Assembly (NCBI GenBank): GCA_017883185.1
Contig: JADGOB010000034.1
Location: 1-32,490 of the forward strand
Reading direction: 5' to 3'
Source: Acidobacteriota bacterium
GTDB taxonomy: Bacteria; Acidobacteriota; Vicinamibacteria; Vicinamibacterales; Fen-181
Length of the DNA: 32,490 nucleotides
Position 1 is the first letter of the stretch, and every line of letters begins with the position of its first letter. Position numbers and translations under genes: made by a program. The notes under the pieces are model-generated. The model was given only the letters and a program-made list of their open reading frames with translations. It was not told the DNA's origin and did no database searches. Below, piece by piece: positions 27,949 through 32,490 of this stretch.

Positions 27949-29343
27949 CTACTCCTTCACCTTCGACTCGGGTAGCAGCGTCCGCATCTCGAAGATCGAA
28001 ATCATCGGGAGGAAGCGCAGGAACAGGAGCAGCAGCGTGACGAACAGGCCCATCGTCCCGAGGTACGTGAACCAGTCCCACATCGTCGGGGAGTACATCC
28101 CCCAGGACGAAGGCAGGAAGTCGCGGTGCAGGCTCGTCACGATGATCACGAACCGCTCGAGCCACATGCCGGTGTTGACGATCAGCGAGATGACGAACAG
28201 CAGCGGGATGTTGTGCCGCACGCGCTTCAGCCATAGCAACTGCGGCGTGACGATGTTGGTGGCGATCAGCGCCCAGAACGCCGGCCAGTACGGCCCGGTC
28301 ATGCGATTCCAGTACATGAACCGCTCGTACGTGTTGCCGCTGTACCATGAGATGAACGCTTCCATGCTGTAGCCGTAGGCCACGATCAGGCCGGTGGCGA
28401 GCATGATCTTCGCCATGTTCTCGAGGTGACGGTCGGTGATGAAGTCCTTCAGGCCGTACGCGGCGCGGATCGGGATGGCCAGCGTGAGGACCATCGCGAA
28501 GCCCGAGTAGATCGCACCGGCGACGAAATACGGCGGGAAGATCGTGCTGTGCCACCCAGGCACGAGCGCAATCGCGAAGTCGAAGCTGACCACCGTATGC
28601 ACCGAGATGACGAGCGGCGTCGCCAGGCCGGCCAGCAGCAGGTAGGCCGCCTCGTAGCGCGCCCAGTGCCGCGCCGACCCGCGCCAGCCGAGCGCGAGCA
28701 CGCCGTAGATGACGCGGCCGGTCGTCGAGCGCGCGCGGTCGCGGAGCGTGGCGAGGTCGGGCACCAGCCCGACGAACCAGAACAGCGCCGACACCGTGGC
28801 GTACGTCGAGACCGCGAACACGTCCCACACGAGCGGGCTGCGGAACTGCGGCCAGATGGACATCGAGTTCGGGTAGGGGAAGAGCCAGTAGGCCAGCCAC
28901 GGCCGCCCCATGTGTAGCACCGGGAACATGCCGGCGCACGCGACGGCAAACAGCGTCATCGCCTCGGCGAACCGGTTGATCGACATGCGCCACCGTTGGT
29001 GCAGGAGCAGCAGGATTGCCGAGATGAGCGTGCCTGCGTGCCCAATTCCGATCCACCACACGAAGTTCACGATCGCGAAGCCCCACGCGACCGGGACGTT
29101 GATGCCCCAGATGCCGACCCCCTTGATCAGGAGCCAGGTGACCGTCATCAGGAACAGCATCATGAACGCGAACGCGATCCCGAAGCCGACGAACCAGCCG
29201 AGCGGCGTGCCCCTGGTCAGGACGATCGCGCTGATCTTGTCGCTGATCGTCGCGAACGTGTGGCCCGGCGCGATCACCGGCGGGTCGGCCAGCGCGGCTG
29301 ACGGCGGACGACCGGTCGGGGTCTCGGGTGACGCAGGGGACAT
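27949..29343 (-). CDS. actC: Alternative complex III subunit ActC (NrfD/PsrC-like, ten-helix quinol-binding subunit)
   Basis: 464-residue polytopic membrane protein of the NrfD/PsrC family with about ten helices. It carries the probable quinol-binding site next to the ActB iron-sulfur domain. Matching stretches include [60 protein letters not shown] and [20 protein letters not shown]. The conserved GHAGTLISA and HxGRPW segments are those of ActC. The C-terminus is cytosolic. actB is six bases upstream and actD starts two bases downstream. Confidence 0.95.
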   Translation of the reverse strand: MSPASPETPTGRPPSAALADPPVIAPGHTFATISDKISAIVLTRGTPLGWFVGFGIAFAFMMLFLMTVTWLLIKGVGIWGINVPVAWGFAIVNFVWWIGIGHAGTLISAILLLLHQRWRMSINRFAEAMTLFAVACAGMFPVLHMGRPWLAYWLFPYPNSMSIWPQFRSPLVWDVFAVSTYATVSALFWFVGLVPDLATLRDRARSTTGRVIYGVLALGWRGSARHWARYEAAYLLLAGLATPLVISVHTVVSFDFAIALVPGWHSTIFPPYFVAGAIYSGFAMVLTLAIPIRAAYGLKDFITDRHLENMAKIMLATGLIVAYGYSMEAFISWYSGNTYERFMYWNRMTGPYWPAFWALIATNIVTPQLLWLKRVRHNIPLLFVISLIVNTGMWLERFVIIVTSLHRDFLPSSWGMYSPTMWDWFTYLGTMGLFVTLLLLFLRFLPMISIFEMRTLLPESKVKE

Positions 29344-29349
29344 GGGCCG

Positions 29350-32300
29350 TTACCTCTCCGCCTCGTGAGCCTTGCCGGCGTCCGGCATCTCCGGGTTCGG
29401 GTTCCTGACCGCCGCCAGGTACGTCGTGCGCGGTCGCGTGTTGAGATCCTCGAGGAGGCCGTAGTTCAGCGGCTCGGCCTTCAGCTTCGCCACGCGGCTG
29501 TTCGGGTCGTTGATGTTGCCGAACACGATCGCTTGCGGCGGGCACGCCGCCTCGCAGGCGGTCACGATCTCGCCGTCGCGCACCGGGCGGTTCTCCTTCT
29601 CGGCCTCGATCTTCGCCGCGTTGATGCGCTGCACGCAGTACGTGCACTTCTCCATGACGCCGCGGCTTCGCACCGAGACGTCAGGATTGCGCAGCATCTT
29701 CAGGGTGGGCGTCTCCCAGTCCTGGTAGAGCAGGAAATTGAACCGCCGCACTTTGTAGGGGCAGTTGTTCGAGCAGTAGCGCGTGCCCACGCACCGGTTG
29801 TAGGTCATGTCGTTCAGCCCCTCGGAGCTGTGCGACGTGGCGGCCACCGGGCAGACGACCTCGCACGGGGCGTTCTCGCAGTGCATGCACGGCACCGGCT
29901 GGTTGTACGCCGTCGGCCGCTCGGGATCGCCCGTGTAGTAGCGATCGACGCGCAGCCAGTGCATTTTGTGGCCGCGGCTCACCTCGGTCTTGCCGACCAC
30001 CGGGATGTTGTTCTCCGCCTGGCACGCCACGACGCAGGCATTGCACCCGATGCACGTGTTCAGGTCGATGGCCATGCCCCAGGCGTAACCCTTGTACTCG
30101 TGTTCCGGATACAAGGTGAGCGACCTGGCCGGTGCCTCGGCCTGGTGGTGCGCAAAATCGGGCGTCTGCCTGAACTCCTCGAGCGGCGCCGACCTCACGA
30201 TCGCGCGCCCCTCCATCGTCTGCTGGTTCTGCGTGGCGGCCAACTGGAGGCGATCGCCGGTCTGGCGAACCTCGAGGCCGTGCTCGAACCAGGGTGCGAA
30301 GCTGGTGCGCAGCGCGTAGGCGTTGAACCCGGCGTCGGTGCCGACGTGCCCGGCGCGCGTGCGGCCGTAGCCGAGGTGCACCGTGACGGAACCTGGAGCC
30401 TGGCCCGGCAGGATCCAGACCGGCGCCTTCACCTGCCGCCCGCGGTAGGCCAGCTCGACGACATCCTCGTTGCGGACGCCGAGGCGCTGGGCGGTGGAGG
30501 GGCTCATCAGCGCCGCGTTGTCCCACGTCAGCTTGGTATGCGGCTTCGGTAGCTCCTGCAGCCAGCCGTTGTTGGCAAAGCGGCCATCGAACACCGTCGG
30601 ATCGGCGCGGAAGACGATTTCGCGCCCCTTGCCGCCGCGCACAATCGCGCCGGCGTCCGCTGGGCGCGCTGTCACCGTCTTCACCGCCGCGGCCGTGTTG
30701 GCCACCATCCCGTCGTGCAGCGACTTGCGCCAGAACGTGTCGAACTCGGGACCCTGAAGGCTGCTGCGCTGCTGCCAGTACGCGCGGAGGATGTCGTAGC
30801 TCGACTGGCCCGCCTGCTTCGACAACATCGCGCCCACGACATCGTGCATCGTCCGGCCGTTGTACAGCGGGGCGATAAGCGGTTGGATGAGGCTGATTGT
30901 GCCGTCAGCCGCCCGCGCGTCGCTCCACGACTCGAGGTAGTGCGCTGCCGGGATGTGCCAGTGGCAGAGCGCGGCGGTTTCGTCGTGGTAGAGGCCGAGG
31001 TGAATCCGCAGCGGCACCTTGCCCATCAGGCGATCGTCGAACTTCAAGTCCGCGGGTGCGGTGTAGACCGGGTTGCTGTCGAGGATGACGAGGGTATTGA
31101 CCCGACCGGCCTCCATGTCGGCGGCCAGCTGCCGGAGCGACGACAACTGATCGGTCGGACTCGCTTCGACCGGTTCCGTGCAGACAACCGTTTCGCCGAT
31201 GTTGCCGAGCGCCTGGTTGATCGCGTGCACCAGCGCATGAACGGCCGCCGGCTGTTCGTCACCGACGACGACCAGGCTGGTGCCGCGGTGCTGCTGCAGG
31301 TCGCGTGCGAGCGGATCGATCCACGCGGCGTAGTCGTGCGACGCCGATGCCGCCGGTGCGCCCGCGACGCCAAGCGCGGCGGCCAACGCGACCGCAAAAC
31401 CTCCGACCGCGCTGGCCTGGATCGGCAGCCGGTGATCGGCGATGGATCCGGTCTGGGTCGGCGTGGCTTCAACCGCGTACAGGCGGTTCATCTCGCGGCG
31501 GCCACCCGTGACTCGCCGCCCCTCGGCGAACTCGCGGGCGTAGCGGAGGCTGTGCGCCCCGCAGCCGAGGACGTCGGCGTCGAGCGCCAGGATCACCTGC
31601 GCCTTGTCGAGCCGGTAGTGGATGTCCACGTGTTCGCCGAAGGCCAGCCGCGCGCCTTCGCGGGCCTGGTCGCGCCCGACAGGTTCCCACTGGTGCCACT
31701 TCATGGCCGGGAACTCGGCCAGCAGTTGCTGCAGTTGGCCGGCGAGCGTCGGCGAGGTGACGCTGCCGGTGAGGAAGCGGAGGCCTTCGCCGCCAAGCGC
31801 GCGCTTGGCCTCGACGGCAGTCTTGATGGCCGTGAGGAAGGTGCCCCAGGGACGGATCTCGCCGCGATAGGTGAGCGTCTGCGATCGATCAGGGTCGTAA
31901 AGGCCGAGGATCGAGGCCTGCGCGAACACGTCGGTCGAGCCGCGGTTGACGGGGTGATCGGGATTGCCCTCCACCTTCGTCGGGCGTCCCTCGTGGCTCT
32001 CGACGAGCAGAGGCGTCGCGTAGCCGGCGAGCGGCATCGCGGTGGCGAAGTAGAGCGGCATGCCAGGGACGATCTCTTCCGGCTGCCGCACGTAGGGCAC
32101 GATCTTCTCGGCGGGCTGGCGGGTGCACGCCGTGACGCCGGCGAGCGCCAGCGAGGCGCCCATCAGTTTGACAAAGGTCCGCCGGCTGACCGGGTCGAGG
32201 AACTCGGAGGCCCCTTGCGGAAACTCGCGATGGAGCAGTTCCTGGAACTCGGGGGTATCGGCCAGTTCGTCGAGACTTCGCCAGTATTCCGGCCCGCTCT

Positions 32301-32358
32301 TCGCCTGCAGGCGCGACCGCACGGCCGACAACTCATCCGTCTTCGCGTCGTCTTTCAT
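29350..32358 (-). CDS. actB: Alternative complex III subunit ActB (Tat-exported iron-sulfur protein with molybdopterin-like domain)
   Basis: 1002 residues, periplasmic iron-sulfur subunit. Tat motif SRRTFVK (R59-R60) followed by GASLALAGVTACT. The large N-terminal part (about 80-740) resembles a molybdopterin oxidoreductase fold, which in ActB holds no molybdenum. The C-terminal part is a four-cluster ferredoxin-like domain: CIGCNACVVACQAENN (about residue 770), CMHCENAPCEVVCPVAA (about 825), RCVGTRYCSNNCPYKVRRFN (about 855), CTYCVQRINAAK (about 905) and CEAACPPQAIVFG (about 932). These relay electrons from the quinol site to haems of ActA and ActE. The start is an ATG at 32358; the ribosome site (GGGAC) is weak. 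ActA, usually upstream, lies beyond the window or elsewhere. Confidence 0.95.
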   Translation of the reverse strand: MKDDAKTDELSAVRSRLQAKSGPEYWRSLDELADTPEFQELLHREFPQGASEFLDPVSRRTFVKLMGASLALAGVTACTRQPAEKIVPYVRQPEEIVPGMPLYFATAMPLAGYATPLLVESHEGRPTKVEGNPDHPVNRGSTDVFAQASILGLYDPDRSQTLTYRGEIRPWGTFLTAIKTAVEAKRALGGEGLRFLTGSVTSPTLAGQLQQLLAEFPAMKWHQWEPVGRDQAREGARLAFGEHVDIHYRLDKAQVILALDADVLGCGAHSLRYAREFAEGRRVTGGRREMNRLYAVEATPTQTGSIADHRLPIQASAVGGFAVALAAALGVAGAPAASASHDYAAWIDPLARDLQQHRGTSLVVVGDEQPAAVHALVHAINQALGNIGETVVCTEPVEASPTDQLSSLRQLAADMEAGRVNTLVILDSNPVYTAPADLKFDDRLMGKVPLRIHLGLYHDETAALCHWHIPAAHYLESWSDARAADGTISLIQPLIAPLYNGRTMHDVVGAMLSKQAGQSSYDILRAYWQQRSSLQGPEFDTFWRKSLHDGMVANTAAAVKTVTARPADAGAIVRGGKGREIVFRADPTVFDGRFANNGWLQELPKPHTKLTWDNAALMSPSTAQRLGVRNEDVVELAYRGRQVKAPVWILPGQAPGSVTVHLGYGRTRAGHVGTDAGFNAYALRTSFAPWFEHGLEVRQTGDRLQLAATQNQQTMEGRAIVRSAPLEEFRQTPDFAHHQAEAPARSLTLYPEHEYKGYAWGMAIDLNTCIGCNACVVACQAENNIPVVGKTEVSRGHKMHWLRVDRYYTGDPERPTAYNQPVPCMHCENAPCEVVCPVAATSHSSEGLNDMTYNRCVGTRYCSNNCPYKVRRFNFLLYQDWETPTLKMLRNPDVSVRSRGVMEKCTYCVQRINAAKIEAEKENRPVRDGEIVTACEAACPPQAIVFGNINDPNSRVAKLKAEPLNYGLLEDLNTRPRTTYLAAVRNPNPEMPDAGKAHEAER

Positions 32359-32395
32359 CCGTGGTCCCGTTTCCTGATCCCCGATTGGGCCCCGC

Positions 32396-32416
32396 GGGCG
32401 ACCGGCCGGGCGCCCC
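32396..32416. repeat. Dispersed palindromic repeat, copy 2
   Basis: GGGCGAC, CGGCCGG, GCGCCCC followed by TACGG: the same arms and trailing CCCCTACGG as the copy at 5364-5384, with three changes in the centre and right arm. It is in the leader of actB. Confidence 0.65.
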
Positions 32417-32435
32417 TACGGTGGTTTCCGCGCCC

Positions 32436-32490
32436 CTGGCCCCTGCCCCCCGACTCCTGGTCCCTGCCCCCCGACTCCTGGCCTCTGTTC
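32436..32490. repeat. 21-bp tandem repeat at the right edge, at least 2.6 copies
   Basis: Units at 32436-32456 and 32457-32477 differ by one base; a third begins at 32478 and runs off the window. The shared core is CCTGCCCCCCGACTCCTGG. This and the preceding 77 bases before actB contain no convincing coding frame on the minus strand. Confidence 0.85.

Noticed and set aside
27947-29647. Long N-terminal extension of actD
   Set aside because: Overlaps actC in another frame; the ATG at 27946 has GAAGGAG and matches the DUF3341 start.

Overview
The window is a GC-rich, gene-dense bacterial chromosome segment. An alternative complex III (Act) cluster is joined to a caa3-type cytochrome c oxidase with an A2-type subunit I. 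Alongside it are Tat-exported enzymes, an LpxD (so a Gram-negative outer membrane), a glutaminyl-tRNA synthetase and a serine O-acetyltransferase with a cysteine cluster. Together these suggest an aerobic Acidobacteriota, perhaps Vicinamibacteria-like. That placement is inference from gene content; no rRNA gene is present to confirm it.

Layout. 1-2.2 kb (+): the 3' part of a PLP decarboxylase, overlapped by a shortened YCF48-type beta-propeller gene that has lost its normal stop. 2.1-4.5 kb (-): a likely operon of DinB-like protein, secreted M24 metallopeptidase and a small exported protein made of a GH127-type C-terminal domain. 4.66-5.16 kb (-): a broken RhuM gene. 5.5-8.5 kb (+): a lipid kinase and a large acidic-tract/TPR protein. 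8.6-10.5 kb (-): cysK-cysE. 10.8-12.2 kb (+): fumC. 12.25-12.55 kb: a possible relic of a membrane protein gene. 12.6-15.6 kb (-): a secreted class C beta-lactamase-fold hydrolase followed by a Tat-exported PLP enzyme. 15.7-20.5 kb (+): glnS, an unrecognised 604-residue protein, lpxD and a DUF2007-like protein, the last three tightly packed.

The right third (20.6-32.4 kb, -) is one respiratory operon read from the right edge: actB, actC, actD, actE, actF, a small membrane protein, a SCO1-like copper chaperone, coxB (fused to cytochrome c), coxA, coxC and coxD. Act oxidises quinol and should pass electrons, through the cytochrome c domains of ActE and CoxB, to CuA and then to the oxidase; SCO1 supplies copper. 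The pentaheme ActA, usually at the head of such operons, is not in the window. The last 132 bases before actB are repeat-rich and non-coding.

Between genes there are several short repeat families: a 40-bp dispersed repeat, a palindrome with the arms GGGCGAC/GTCGCCC, two 21-bp tandem arrays, and a shared 12-base sequence covering two stop codons. No tRNA, rRNA, CRISPR array, IS element or prophage was found. No clear new multi-gene system is evident. The best leads are the 604-residue protein coupled to lpxD, the exported PLP-enzyme/serine-hydrolase pair, the TPR protein with an acidic linker, and the repeat families.
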